64,000 nucleotides of DNA, from NCBI GenBank assembly GCA_016779565.1, contig JADHNJ010000005.1, positions 1 to 64,000 of the forward strand, written 5' to 3'. The stretch is from Pseudomonadales bacterium. Lineage in GTDB: Bacteria > Pseudomonadota > Gammaproteobacteria > Pseudomonadales > Azotimanducaceae. Each line of letters starts with the position of its first letter. The first letter of the stretch is position 1. This document shows, piece after piece, positions 12,570-21,903 of the stretch. Below the pieces are notes generated by a model. The model worked only from the letters and a program-made list of their open reading frames with translations, had not been told where the DNA came from and did no database searches. The translations under genes and the position numbers were made by a program.

Positions 12570-13880
12570 CTAAGACGGGCGCCTAATTAAGGCATAGTGC
12601 CAACCTTCTGAGGTCGTTTCGCATCGAATTTGTTCGTTAATTAACGCTTTGCAGGCCCAATCTGGCAAAGCCGGCACCGCCAACACTTGGCCTCGGCATG
12701 TTAACACCGGCAGCCGTTGTCTCACCCAAGCGGGCACATCGTGTTCTCGTAGCAATTCAGATAAGCGTTTGCTTTCGGGGTTTACCCTTGACTGGCCCGG
12801 CCAGCTGAGCGACCAAGTTGCCTCCGGCGGTAGCTTAACCCCTCCTGGCCCCAGACGAGCCGTTAACCGCATGCCGCCCAAGTCTACATCGGGCTGAAGT
12901 TTTCCCTCGAGCGCAGCCATTTTTTGATCACCTTTAATAGCGGGTACAAGCTCAAAATAATCTCGGTCACAGTGCAGCTCATAATCGCCCAAGATCATTG
13001 ACGCCGGTTCACGACGATTGACAGCCGTCGCCATACGATAGGCCGCCTGCGACTGACCCCGAGTTGGCACTAACTGGGCCCGTTGCATAATCAGCGTTCT
13101 CAAAACGTGCAAGCCGCGATCAGGCTCTAACTGTTGGAGGCCTGCTACAGAAAACCCCTGCTGAGAGCCCAATCTTTCAACATCCTCAAGCCCGTAGGAC
13201 ACCAGCAAGGACCTCGAAATTTGATCTTGCTCGAGTTGCCGTTGAAATTGGTTTGGCCAATGCGCAACTCGAGTCCTTATGGTGGGTATGAGCTCATGAC
13301 GGACAAAATTTCGATCATGCCGGGTATCGGCATTGCTTGGATCTTCCACAAAAGGTAGGCAATGCTGACGCACATAGGCTTCAATTTCAGCACGGGAAAC
13401 CCTTAGCAGTGGACGAAACAGGTGAGAAGCTCCCAGCTTTCGAGATGCAGGCATCCCGTTAATCCCTAGACCGCCATGACCCCGCAACAATTGTAAAACA
13501 CCCGTTTCGATTTGATCCTCCCGATGATGCGCCAGCAAGAGTAGGTCATTTTTAGACATATTCGCTTCAAAGGCCTGATAACGGGCGATTCGTGCGCGGG
13601 TTTCAAGACTGCCTTGATCAGGCAGCGTCACCTTGCAAATCGTGATGGGTACGCCGAGCTGCTGACAAAATGCCTCGCAGTGCTGTTGCCATTGGCTCGC
13701 TTCAGCTTGTAGACCGTGATTGATGTGTATGGCTCTGATCGCACCCGGAAGCTCGCTTGCGATAAGCGCATGCAACAGTGCTGTTGAATCCTGACCGCCA
13801 CTGAAGGCAACTAAAAACTGTCCAGACTCGTGCTGAACTAGCCGTGCCAGGGCTTCTTTTGGAAAGAGATCCGCAGGCAT
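12570..13880 (-). CDS. tilS: tRNA(Ile)-lysidine synthetase
   Basis: Modifies C34 of tRNA(Ile) to lysidine so that it reads AUA. The 436-residue protein has the PP-loop SGGQDS at residues 27-32, the catalytic LLLAHHREDQIET region, and the C-terminal substrate-binding domains. The long frame reaches 13982, but ATG at 13880 overlaps the dnaE stop by one base (TAATG) and gives the family N-terminus. accA, normally between dnaE and tilS, is not present. Confidence 0.94.
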   Translation of the reverse strand: MPADLFPKEALARLVQHESGQFLVAFSGGQDSTALLHALIASELPGAIRAIHINHGLQAEASQWQQHCEAFCQQLGVPITICKVTLPDQGSLETRARIARYQAFEANMSKNDLLLLAHHREDQIETGVLQLLRGHGGLGINGMPASRKLGASHLFRPLLRVSRAEIEAYVRQHCLPFVEDPSNADTRHDRNFVRHELIPTIRTRVAHWPNQFQRQLEQDQISRSLLVSYGLEDVERLGSQQGFSVAGLQQLEPDRGLHVLRTLIMQRAQLVPTRGQSQAAYRMATAVNRREPASMILGDYELHCDRDYFELVPAIKGDQKMAALEGKLQPDVDLGGMRLTARLGPGGVKLPPEATWSLSWPGQSRVNPESKRLSELLREHDVPAWVRQRLPVLTCRGQVLAVPALPDWACKALINEQIRCETTSEGWHYALIRRPS

Positions 13881-16800
13881 TAAGCGCCGCTGGCAGTTGC
13901 GGGATAACTTAAGGCAACTCGGTCCACCCCAAATTGATTGCGAAGCCCATCGAGCAATTCGTCGCTGGGAGTGACTCGCCATTCGTCACCAAGCTGAAGC
14001 TCAGCACTCGCGCTTTCAGTACAATAATCAATGATCACGGGACAGCCAGATTGCTTCGGCTCTTTAAATCGGCTCAGTAACGCAGCTAAGGTCTTGGGGA
14101 AATGATCATCCATGCCACTACTAGACACTTGTAGCGTCAAACCCCTAACCGCTCTCTGACGGGCCTCTACCAAAGACAGCACCTCGGTCGCTCTGACCCT
14201 CAGCCCACCTGAGAAATCATCTTGACTGACCGATCCACGGACAACTAGCAACTGGTCTTTGGTAATTTTATCCCGAACAGTCTCTAACAAATCTGAAAAC
14301 ACGCCCACTTCTATTCTCGCCGAACGATCGTCCAATTCAACGAAGACGATCGGCCCCCGCTGAGTTTTCATGCTCCTAAGACCCACCACCCAACCAGCAA
14401 ACAGCTGGTCACTTTGACTGGCTCTAAGGTCTGAAATTCGACTGCTGGCGAAATGCTTGAGCTCCGAGCGATACACATCCAAAGGATGACCGGTTAAATA
14501 AAGACCCAGCGCTTCTTTTTCTCGGGCTAAGCGCACAGCCATCGACAAACCCTCTACCTGTCCGACGCCGGTCAGATCTTGGGCCACTGGTACCACCGGC
14601 TCAAGCTCGCCAAAAAGATCGGTCAACCCACCTTCAGCATTTCGGGCGGACTGCTCGGCGATTAGCATCGCCTCTTCTTGATGCGCCAATAACCAACCCC
14701 GCCGCTGATCAATTGACACTGGCGCACCACTCGCGTTGGCAACCAATGTATCTAACGCACCTGCAGCAGTTAATGCTTCTAACGCCCGGCGATTAAGACG
14801 TTTTCCATCAACTCGTCGGCAAAAATCATACAAATCAACAAACGGGCCAGATTGCCGTGCCTGAACGAGAGCTTCAATGGGCCCCTCACCCAGACCCTTG
14901 ATCGCGCCTAAGCCGTAAATCAGATGCGTTTTGGACTGGGCCACAAATCGAAACTCACCAGAATTAACATTAGGGGGATCTAGTACCAACCCCATTTCCC
15001 GGCACTCTTCAACATTTATGACGATTTTATCGGTGTTTTGCATATCTGCCGACATGACAGCGGCCATAAAATCTGCTGGGTAAAAATGCTTTAACCAAGC
15101 CGTCTGGTATGCGACCAGCGCGTAACACACCGAGTGCGGTTTATTGAAGCCGTAACCCGCGAATTTTTCCATCAAATCAAAGATGTGGCCGGCTTGTTGG
15201 GATGACACATCATTTTTTATGGCACCCTCGACGAAGGTTTGCCGCTGCTTAGCCATTTCTTCTGGTTTTTTCTTACCCATTGCACGCCGCAGCAGGTCCG
15301 CATCTGCCAAGGAATAACCGGCCAAGATTTGTGCAATCTGCATCACCTGTTCCTGATAAAGCATGACACCGTAGGTATCCTGCAGCACGTGCTGCAGACT
15401 CGGATGCAAGTAATCAACCTCATCAAGGCCGTGTTTACGCCTGATAAAATCATCTGCCAACTGCAGCGGCCCCGGTCTAAACAGCGCCACGAGCGCCACG
15501 ATATCTGCAAAACGGTTAGGTTTGACCCGTTTCATGAGATCCTTCATACCGCGGGATTCTAATTGAAACACTGCTGTGGTTTTGGCCGTTTGTAGATCCG
15601 CGTAAATCTCGGGTTGCTCAAGGTCAAGCTCTTCTAAATCGATCGCCGCCTCGCCCGCTGCCTCGTGCCGAGCATTGATACTCTTTACGGCATTATCGAT
15701 TATGGTCAGTGTACGAAGCCCTAAAAAATCGAATTTAACCAACCCTGCTTGCTCGACATCGTTCATATCGAACTGGGTCATCAACCCCCCGCCGGAATCA
15801 TCACTATAGGTCGGCGTAAAATCCGTCAGCTTAGTGGGCGCGATCACCACGCCCCCGGCATGGCGCCCTACATTTCTTGCCAAGCCTTCCAATTTCAGTG
15901 CCATTTCGATGATTTCTTCGGCTTCCTCGCTGCCTTTGACGAACTCTGACAGCTGAGGTTCTTCTGCGAGAGCCTTCGTGAGGGTCATTCCCGGTTCAAA
16001 AGGAATCAACTTCGATAATTTGTCCGCCAAACCGTAAGATTTGCCTTGCACTCGAGCGACGTCTCTGACGACGGCTTTGGCAGCCATCGTACCAAAGGTA
16101 ATGATCTGCGATACCGCCTCATAACCATATCGCTCAGTTACGTGTTGAATCACACGATCTCGGCCGTCCATGCAGAAATCGATATCAAAATCCGGCAGCG
16201 ACACTCGCTCGGGGTTCAAAAAACGCTCGAACAGTAGGTCATACTCCAAAGGGTCTACGTCAGTGATTTTGAGCGCGTAGGCGACCAGCGACCCAGCCCC
16301 TGATCCCCGGCCTGGGCCAACTGGAATACCTTGGCGCTTCGACCATTGAATAAATTCCATCACAATCAGGAAATACCCAGGGAACCCCATCCCATTAATA
16401 ATATTGAGTTCAAAATCCAGTCGATCAAAGTAAGCTTGCTGCCAGTTATCCCCCGAGCCCTTTTTCTCATCGGTGAACCGCTGAAACCGTTCGTCCAGTC
16501 CTTGACGGGATACCATGGCTAAGTAGTCTGCCATCGTTTGCCCCTCTGGTACGGGATACTCCGGCAGATAAGACTGTCCTAACCCAAGTACTACCGTGCA
16601 ACGTTCAGCAATTTTCACCGTATTACTCACCGCCTGAGGAATATCCTCAAAAAGTGCCAGCATTTGCTTGGGAGATTTGAAATATTGGTTTTCAGTATAG
16701 TTCTTAACCCGCCGGGGGTCGTCCAAGGTGCGGCCTTGCTGGATGCACACTCGAACCTCATGCGCTTCAAACCCATCTGCTGCCAGAAATCGAACATCGT

Positions 16801-17398
16801 TGGTTGCAACCAAAGGAATGTCCAGATCAGCAGAGAGCCGAACAGCACCGGCGATGTGCGATTCATCCACCGTTCGACCTAGACGTTGAATTTCCAAGTA
16901 ATAGCCTTCTGGAAAAACCTGCTGCCAAAACTTGGCGCGATTTAGCGCATCGGCATAATGATCACTCAAGATAGCCCGACCGACATCCCCTTCAGCAGCG
17001 CCTGATAACGCAATCAAGCCCTCGGTATCAGCCTGTAACCATTGTCGCGGTAAGACAACCCGACCGTCACTCTGGCGGGCCTCAGCGTATCCTCTTGATA
17101 ACAATCTACTGAGGGTTCGATAGCCCGCTTGCCGGGTCGCCAGTAACACCAAAAGCGAAGGTTCTGCAGATGAATCTGAATCTCCAACCCAGACATCGGT
17201 TGCAACGATTGGCTTGACACCCTCGGCGACCGCTGCTTTGTAAAATTTTACCAATCCGAACAGATTCGCAGGATCTGTGAGCGCCACCGCGCCCATGCCA
17301 CCAGCTTTTGCTGCCTGAACGAGCGGTTTGATCCGCACGGTGCCATCCACCAGCGCATATTCTGAGTGAACGCGAAGATGCACAAAGACCTGACTCAT
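13880..17398 (-). CDS. dnaE: DNA polymerase III alpha subunit
   Basis: The replicative polymerase. At 1172 residues it is full length. It has an N-terminal PHP domain (HLRVHSEYALVDG), the polymerase palm with catalytic aspartates in LPDFDIDF near residue 400 and GPGRGSGAGSLVAY just before, the helix-hairpin-helix region, and a C-terminal OB/tau-binding region. In related genomes rnhB and lpxB lie directly upstream; here an unrelated reductase gene does. Confidence 0.98.
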   Translation of the reverse strand: MSQVFVHLRVHSEYALVDGTVRIKPLVQAAKAGGMGAVALTDPANLFGLVKFYKAAVAEGVKPIVATDVWVGDSDSSAEPSLLVLLATRQAGYRTLSRLLSRGYAEARQSDGRVVLPRQWLQADTEGLIALSGAAEGDVGRAILSDHYADALNRAKFWQQVFPEGYYLEIQRLGRTVDESHIAGAVRLSADLDIPLVATNDVRFLAADGFEAHEVRVCIQQGRTLDDPRRVKNYTENQYFKSPKQMLALFEDIPQAVSNTVKIAERCTVVLGLGQSYLPEYPVPEGQTMADYLAMVSRQGLDERFQRFTDEKKGSGDNWQQAYFDRLDFELNIINGMGFPGYFLIVMEFIQWSKRQGIPVGPGRGSGAGSLVAYALKITDVDPLEYDLLFERFLNPERVSLPDFDIDFCMDGRDRVIQHVTERYGYEAVSQIITFGTMAAKAVVRDVARVQGKSYGLADKLSKLIPFEPGMTLTKALAEEPQLSEFVKGSEEAEEIIEMALKLEGLARNVGRHAGGVVIAPTKLTDFTPTYSDDSGGGLMTQFDMNDVEQAGLVKFDFLGLRTLTIIDNAVKSINARHEAAGEAAIDLEELDLEQPEIYADLQTAKTTAVFQLESRGMKDLMKRVKPNRFADIVALVALFRPGPLQLADDFIRRKHGLDEVDYLHPSLQHVLQDTYGVMLYQEQVMQIAQILAGYSLADADLLRRAMGKKKPEEMAKQRQTFVEGAIKNDVSSQQAGHIFDLMEKFAGYGFNKPHSVCYALVAYQTAWLKHFYPADFMAAVMSADMQNTDKIVINVEECREMGLVLDPPNVNSGEFRFVAQSKTHLIYGLGAIKGLGEGPIEALVQARQSGPFVDLYDFCRRVDGKRLNRRALEALTAAGALDTLVANASGAPVSIDQRRGWLLAHQEEAMLIAEQSARNAEGGLTDLFGELEPVVPVAQDLTGVGQVEGLSMAVRLAREKEALGLYLTGHPLDVYRSELKHFASSRISDLRASQSDQLFAGWVVGLRSMKTQRGPIVFVELDDRSARIEVGVFSDLLETVRDKITKDQLLVVRGSVSQDDFSGGLRVRATEVLSLVEARQRAVRGLTLQVSSSGMDDHFPKTLAALLSRFKEPKQSGCPVIIDYCTESASAELQLGDEWRVTPSDELLDGLRNQFGVDRVALSYPATASGA

Positions 17399-17463
17399 AG
17401 GGTGTATTCTTCGGGCTTAAAGTCTTTTTGCATCATATACGACAACCCTGATGACCAAAATCC

Positions 17464-18729
17464 CTAGGATTCAATCAGATCTCCCCGAGTTGTAACGACT
17501 TCAAAGTGAAGTCCAGCGTGCCGCATCAATCGAATCACCAAGTCATTGCCCATGGCAATCGATGGCGTTAACACCCCACCTGCTCCGTCACTTGCCTCTT
17601 TAGCGAGGCAAACCGCAGATTCGGCAATCATTTTAGCAGTACTGCCATAACCTGGATCGCGGTCTCCTGTGACTCGCACTTGAATCATCTGACTGCCTGC
17701 GTCGTCTACGGTACCGTGCAACAAGACCTCAAAGAAACCCGACTGCTGCTTTTCCAGGGACGGCCCTTCTCCCGGTTTTGGCAGCAACTTGCCAAGTATT
17801 CGTCGCGTCGGCGTCAGCGCTGCGAATAACGTGCCCACCCAGGTACCGACGCCAGCGAATAACGCCTTTAAGTAACCCTTTGGACCAGCGCCAACCAAAG
17901 CAGCTTCTCCATAAGAAAAGCCAGGGCCATAAGGCATCCCTGCCAGCGCATGACTCCGTCGGACCACCCGAGTATTGATCCCCGCCATTACAAATGGCCC
18001 TGCCCATTGATTAAGCACCTCATCATAGATCGGCGACATGCTCTCGTGCTGATCTTGTCCGGTGACAGTGTTAAGTGGATTTAACGCATAAGGATCATTC
18101 AATATGGTCAAAACGCTTGGATCCGCGGCGACTTCGTCCATCATATTCAACATACTGGCAATTGTGCCGCCACTGACGCCTCCTGATGCTTTTGCCATTC
18201 GGTAACGAACCGTTTGCATGGGCCGTCCAAATTTCAATTGGCTCTGTTGCTGCAGGTAATAGACGCCCAAGTCAGAGGGAATGCTATCAAAGCCGCAAGT
18301 ATGCACAATTTTGGCGCCGGTTCTTTGGGCTGTCTCATGGTGGGCATCAATCATAGTACGCATCCATTGGACTTCACCAGTCAGATCGCAGTAATGCGTG
18401 CCTGCTGCTGCACACGCCGCCACGAGATCACTGCCATAAAGGGCATAGGGGCCAACGGTGCTAAGGACAACCTGGGTTGCTGCAACCAACTGGTCTAAGG
18501 ACTGCCGGTCGCCACTATCGGCGAGCAATCGGGGCACTTCCTCAGCGCCAAGGGTTTTTTGAACTTGCGATAACTTGGCCTCGTCTCTACCGGCAACCGC
18601 CCAGCGAAGATTTTCCGACGACGCACCATAGACCTCTAACAAATAGGCAACAACAATCTGTCCTGTAAAACCCGTCGCCCCCCAAACCACCACATCGAAC
18701 TGTTTTGTCACGTTAGTTGCATCACTCAT
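17464..18729 (-). CDS. Saccharopine dehydrogenase-family / trans-acting enoyl reductase-like protein
   Basis: A 421-residue protein with an N-terminal Rossmann motif GATGFTG (residues 18-24), a second segment VLSTVGPYALYGS and the CDLTGEVQW motif, which together place it with the mycobacterial trans-acting enoyl reductases and other saccharopine dehydrogenase-like proteins. The substrate cannot be told; lipid or terpenoid double-bond reduction is a family-based guess. A clear AAAGGAG lies before the ATG. It is on the same strand as dnaE, 65 bases away, and marks the start of the accessory region. Confidence 0.82.
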   Translation of the reverse strand: MSDATNVTKQFDVVVWGATGFTGQIVVAYLLEVYGASSENLRWAVAGRDEAKLSQVQKTLGAEEVPRLLADSGDRQSLDQLVAATQVVLSTVGPYALYGSDLVAACAAAGTHYCDLTGEVQWMRTMIDAHHETAQRTGAKIVHTCGFDSIPSDLGVYYLQQQSQLKFGRPMQTVRYRMAKASGGVSGGTIASMLNMMDEVAADPSVLTILNDPYALNPLNTVTGQDQHESMSPIYDEVLNQWAGPFVMAGINTRVVRRSHALAGMPYGPGFSYGEAALVGAGPKGYLKALFAGVGTWVGTLFAALTPTRRILGKLLPKPGEGPSLEKQQSGFFEVLLHGTVDDAGSQMIQVRVTGDRDPGYGSTAKMIAESAVCLAKEASDGAGGVLTPSIAMGNDLVIRLMRHAGLHFEVVTTRGDLIES

Positions 18730-18952
18730 GCATGCTCCTTTAATTGGGTTGTTAGCTGCGGATAGGCGCGCACATCGAACAAAATCGACTTAATTGATTA
18801 TAGCCTCCTTCCGGCAACTTCACCCAGTAATGTCCATCGTGCAGGCTGCATGGAGCAAGGAATATTTGACAAACCCAGCAAGATAACTCGTTGCGCCGAC
18901 GCATGGAGTCGGTAAAGTAAGGATTAAACTAGCCCATCGATAGGACACCCTT

Positions 18953-20527
18953 ATGGTCGCCCCACGCTCCATCGAAACCCACTGGCAGATCCGAAAACCT
19001 ACCATTAAAGGCCGAGGAGGTATGGTTGCCAGCCAGCATTATCTTGCCACCCAAACAGGACAATCCATTTTGGCCTCTGGGGGTAATGCCATTGACGCTG
19101 CGGTTGCCACTGGACTCATGCTGAGCGTGGTCGAACCCTGGATGAGCGGATTGGGTGGCGGCGGATACATGTTAATTTATCTTGCAGAACGGGACGAGGT
19201 GGTTCAAATCGAGTTTGGTATGCAGGCCCCGCTTGCCGCCCAGGCCAGCGACTATCCTCTTGCGCCCGGGGAAACTACAACCAGTGATGCCTTCAATTGG
19301 CCCAAAGTCATAGATGACCGAAACATCCATGGCCCTCTGTCAATCGCCACACCCGGTTACCTAAGAGGCATCGAGTTAGCTTTGACGCAATTTGGCACTC
19401 AAACGCTTAGCGAGCTCATCGAGCCGGCTAAAAAACAAGCTCAGCTCGGCCTTCCCATCGATTGGTTTGCCTGTCAAAAAATTTCCCAATTCGCCCGAGG
19501 CCTACGAACTTATCCAGGCGCGACAGAAGTCTACCTTGCCGATGGCTTACCCCCGGCGGCAGATCTTGAGGGTCTACTTACCTATTTACCACTACCTAAC
19601 CTTGCCAAGACCTTTGCTACGCTCCAGTCAGAGGGCGCTGACGGTTTTTATCAAGGCAGCTTGACGCCCCAGATCATTGAGGATCTCACAGCCGCTGGGA
19701 GCAAGATTACCGCCGACGATCTTGCACAATATCGAGCCGCTATTAGCAAGCCCCTTACCAGCCAATTCCAAGGGTATGACATATTCACGGCCGGCGCCTT
19801 AACCGCCGGGCCCAGCTTGATTGAAGCGCTGGCGCATTATCAGGCTAATCAATCGAAAACGCCCGGGGGACCCGATGCCAACGCGTATATCGCCATGGCA
19901 AACGCGCTAAGATCAACCTATCAAAACCGACTTGAAAACCTGGGCGAAGGCGCAAGCGACGGGAGCACAACCCATATATGTGTCGCGGATGGGGCAGGTA
20001 ATTTAGTGTCTTTTACCCAAACCATCATGTCGGCCTTCGGTTCAAGAATACACTTACCCAAGACAGGCATTCTCATGAACAATGGGATGATGTGGTTCGA
20101 TCCAAGACCAGGCGGACCTAACAGCATCATTGGCGGCCGACGGCCACTTTGCAACATGTGTCCAACCCTCGGTCGCTCGGAGGATGGCAGCTGGTTCGCG
20201 GCGGGGGCTTGTGGTGGACGAAAAATTTTTCCCAGTATTTTTCAACTCGCAGTTTTTTTAGCCGATTTTTCGCTAGACCTGTCGGACGCAATTCATCGGG
20301 GCAGAATCGACGTATCTGGTACGGATCTGGTCACCATCATGAACCACCTCCCCCCCGACATCATCAAAGCGCTCACCCAAACATTCGGATCTACCCGCGT
20401 GCGACCCAACGACGTATCACCCAATTTTTTCGCACTGCCACAAATTATCCAACGAGACGCATCAGGCTTGCTTGAAGGCGGTTGTTTTATACCCTCGCCC
20501 CACGCATCAGTCGGCGCGATCGACTAG
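18953..20527 (+). CDS. Gamma-glutamyltransferase family protein
   Basis: An N-terminal nucleophile hydrolase of the gamma-glutamyltranspeptidase family. GGNAIDAAVATGL (43-55) and SGLGGGGYML (65-74) are typical of the large subunit. Cleavage would occur before T339 in the TTH motif (339-341), leaving the Thr as nucleophile; GAGNLVSFTQ follows. At 524 residues it is somewhat short and has no signal peptide, unlike periplasmic GGT of E. coli, so it may be a cytoplasmic acylase or hydrolase of this family. AGGA precedes the ATG. Its 3' end overlaps the convergent serine hydrolase gene by 21 bases. Confidence 0.85.
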   Translation: MVAPRSIETHWQIRKPTIKGRGGMVASQHYLATQTGQSILASGGNAIDAAVATGLMLSVVEPWMSGLGGGGYMLIYLAERDEVVQIEFGMQAPLAAQASDYPLAPGETTTSDAFNWPKVIDDRNIHGPLSIATPGYLRGIELALTQFGTQTLSELIEPAKKQAQLGLPIDWFACQKISQFARGLRTYPGATEVYLADGLPPAADLEGLLTYLPLPNLAKTFATLQSEGADGFYQGSLTPQIIEDLTAAGSKITADDLAQYRAAISKPLTSQFQGYDIFTAGALTAGPSLIEALAHYQANQSKTPGGPDANAYIAMANALRSTYQNRLENLGEGASDGSTTHICVADGAGNLVSFTQTIMSAFGSRIHLPKTGILMNNGMMWFDPRPGGPNSIIGGRRPLCNMCPTLGRSEDGSWFAAGACGGRKIFPSIFQLAVFLADFSLDLSDAIHRGRIDVSGTDLVTIMNHLPPDIIKALTQTFGSTRVRPNDVSPNFFALPQIIQRDASGLLEGGCFIPSPHASVGAID

Positions 20528-21640
20528 ACCTGAGCGCTCAACAAGCCATTGGGCAAACAAAAGACTCAATTGATTCAGCCCTTGCGGCTCAGAATTCGTC
20601 AGAAACACCATCCCTGATGCGGTCTCAGGATGAAATATCATCTCGCTGCGCATCCCTTTGACATAACCCCCATGATGAAAAAACCCTGCTACGCCAGCAA
20701 AGGAAAACGTGCGCCAACCTAGGCCGTAGCCAACCGAACCAATTCTCGGATCAGCTGGATAATGACTGTCTGCACGACTGGCGTTGACATAACGATTTTG
20801 AATACGCGCACGAACGGTCGCAGATAAACCATCGATTAACCCTAGCTGCGCCAGGAGCCATTGCTGCATATCAGCGATGCTGGCGTTAACGCCAGCAGCC
20901 GGTGCAACTTTGTAATACCGCTTGCTAAAAGGCGCAACTCGCCAGCCCTCATCCGTGGCAACGTGGGGTTTTGCCATGTTCGTTAGCGCAAGACTTTCAG
21001 GACCAATTGAGGCGTCTTTCATGTTCAATGGGATGAATACCTGAGTCTGAACAAAACCCTCAAAGGATTCTCCTGTTGACTTATTTATGACATCACCGAT
21101 TAAACTGAAAACAACGTTTTGATAAGAGTAACAAGCGCCTGGATCACACACGAAAGCCACCTCATTGAGGCGCGCTTTAATTGCGCTGTAGCTAAGCCTC
21201 TCTTCAATCAAATTGGTGTAGGCATGCGGCCAAAGGCCCGTCGATTGGCTCGCCAAATGAAACACCTTCAGTTGTTGAGCCCGGTGGCGCTGGCCCCATT
21301 GAATATCCGGCAACACCGTTTCAAGTTGAGCGCCCCAACTGATCTTATTTTGCTCTACCGCCAAAGCTGCCGCGGTTGCTGCAATTGATTTCGACAAGCT
21401 GGCTAGCTGAAATTGGGTGTCAGCGGTTATCGGCCTTACATCATTCAACGACTGAAACCCATGCAAGAACAAGGGCCGAGACTCGCCCCCTACGACCACT
21501 ATCGCAGCCGCGCCTGGCAGATCCCGAGCGACCTCAGCAATCTGAGCGTGGAAGACCCTCGCATCTGCGGAGGCAAACGCTTTGGCGCTGAATATGACCA
21601 TCGCAAAGATCGCCGCGCAGCGCCTAAGTTCAAAGGCCAT
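20507..21640 (-). CDS. Secreted class C beta-lactamase-like serine hydrolase
   Basis: A 377-residue periplasmic penicillin-binding-type esterase or peptidase. A signal peptide covers about residues 1-24 (AKAFASA end). The three active-site motifs are visible: SLSK at 81-84, YQN at 173-175, and HHGG at 322-325 in the place of KTG/HxG. Such HxG proteins are often esterases or D-amino-acid peptidases rather than true beta-lactamases. The frame opens with GTG at 21676, but ATG at 21640 starts directly with the signal peptide and has AGG upstream. Target unknown. Confidence 0.85.
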   Translation of the reverse strand: MAFELRRCAAIFAMVIFSAKAFASADARVFHAQIAEVARDLPGAAAIVVVGGESRPLFLHGFQSLNDVRPITADTQFQLASLSKSIAATAAALAVEQNKISWGAQLETVLPDIQWGQRHRAQQLKVFHLASQSTGLWPHAYTNLIEERLSYSAIKARLNEVAFVCDPGACYSYQNVVFSLIGDVINKSTGESFEGFVQTQVFIPLNMKDASIGPESLALTNMAKPHVATDEGWRVAPFSKRYYKVAPAAGVNASIADMQQWLLAQLGLIDGLSATVRARIQNRYVNASRADSHYPADPRIGSVGYGLGWRTFSFAGVAGFFHHGGYVKGMRSEMIFHPETASGMVFLTNSEPQGLNQLSLLFAQWLVERSGLVDRAD

Positions 21641-21762
21641 CTGCAAACCTGACCAGTCGGGAGCACCTTGCATCACCTATCATTATCTCCGATGATCCGA
21701 GCCTGCCTTACACAATTGTGCACGGCGATGTCATAGGGGCACACATATCACAAGGGGCTCTA

Positions 21763-21903
21763 GTGGAATTTATTATCTTTGGCGTAAGCGTTGGTCTGAT
21801 CATGGGAACAGGGCTTTACTTGCTGGTCATTCGGCCTATCGCCCTCGAACGCGCACAAGCCAAAAAGGATGCATCCGGCCCGAACACTGATGAGCAGTCC
21901 TAG
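21763..21903 (+). CDS. Small single-pass membrane protein, unknown
   Basis: A 46-residue protein from GTG at 21763 (AAGGGG six bases upstream); an ATG at 21718 would add 15 residues without a good ribosome site. It has one strong transmembrane segment (about residues 2-22) followed by a charged tail rich in Lys, Asp and Glu. The stop overlaps the ccmI stop by four bases from the other strand. I do not recognise it. Confidence 0.5.
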   Translation: MEFIIFGVSVGLIMGTGLYLLVIRPIALERAQAKKDASGPNTDEQS

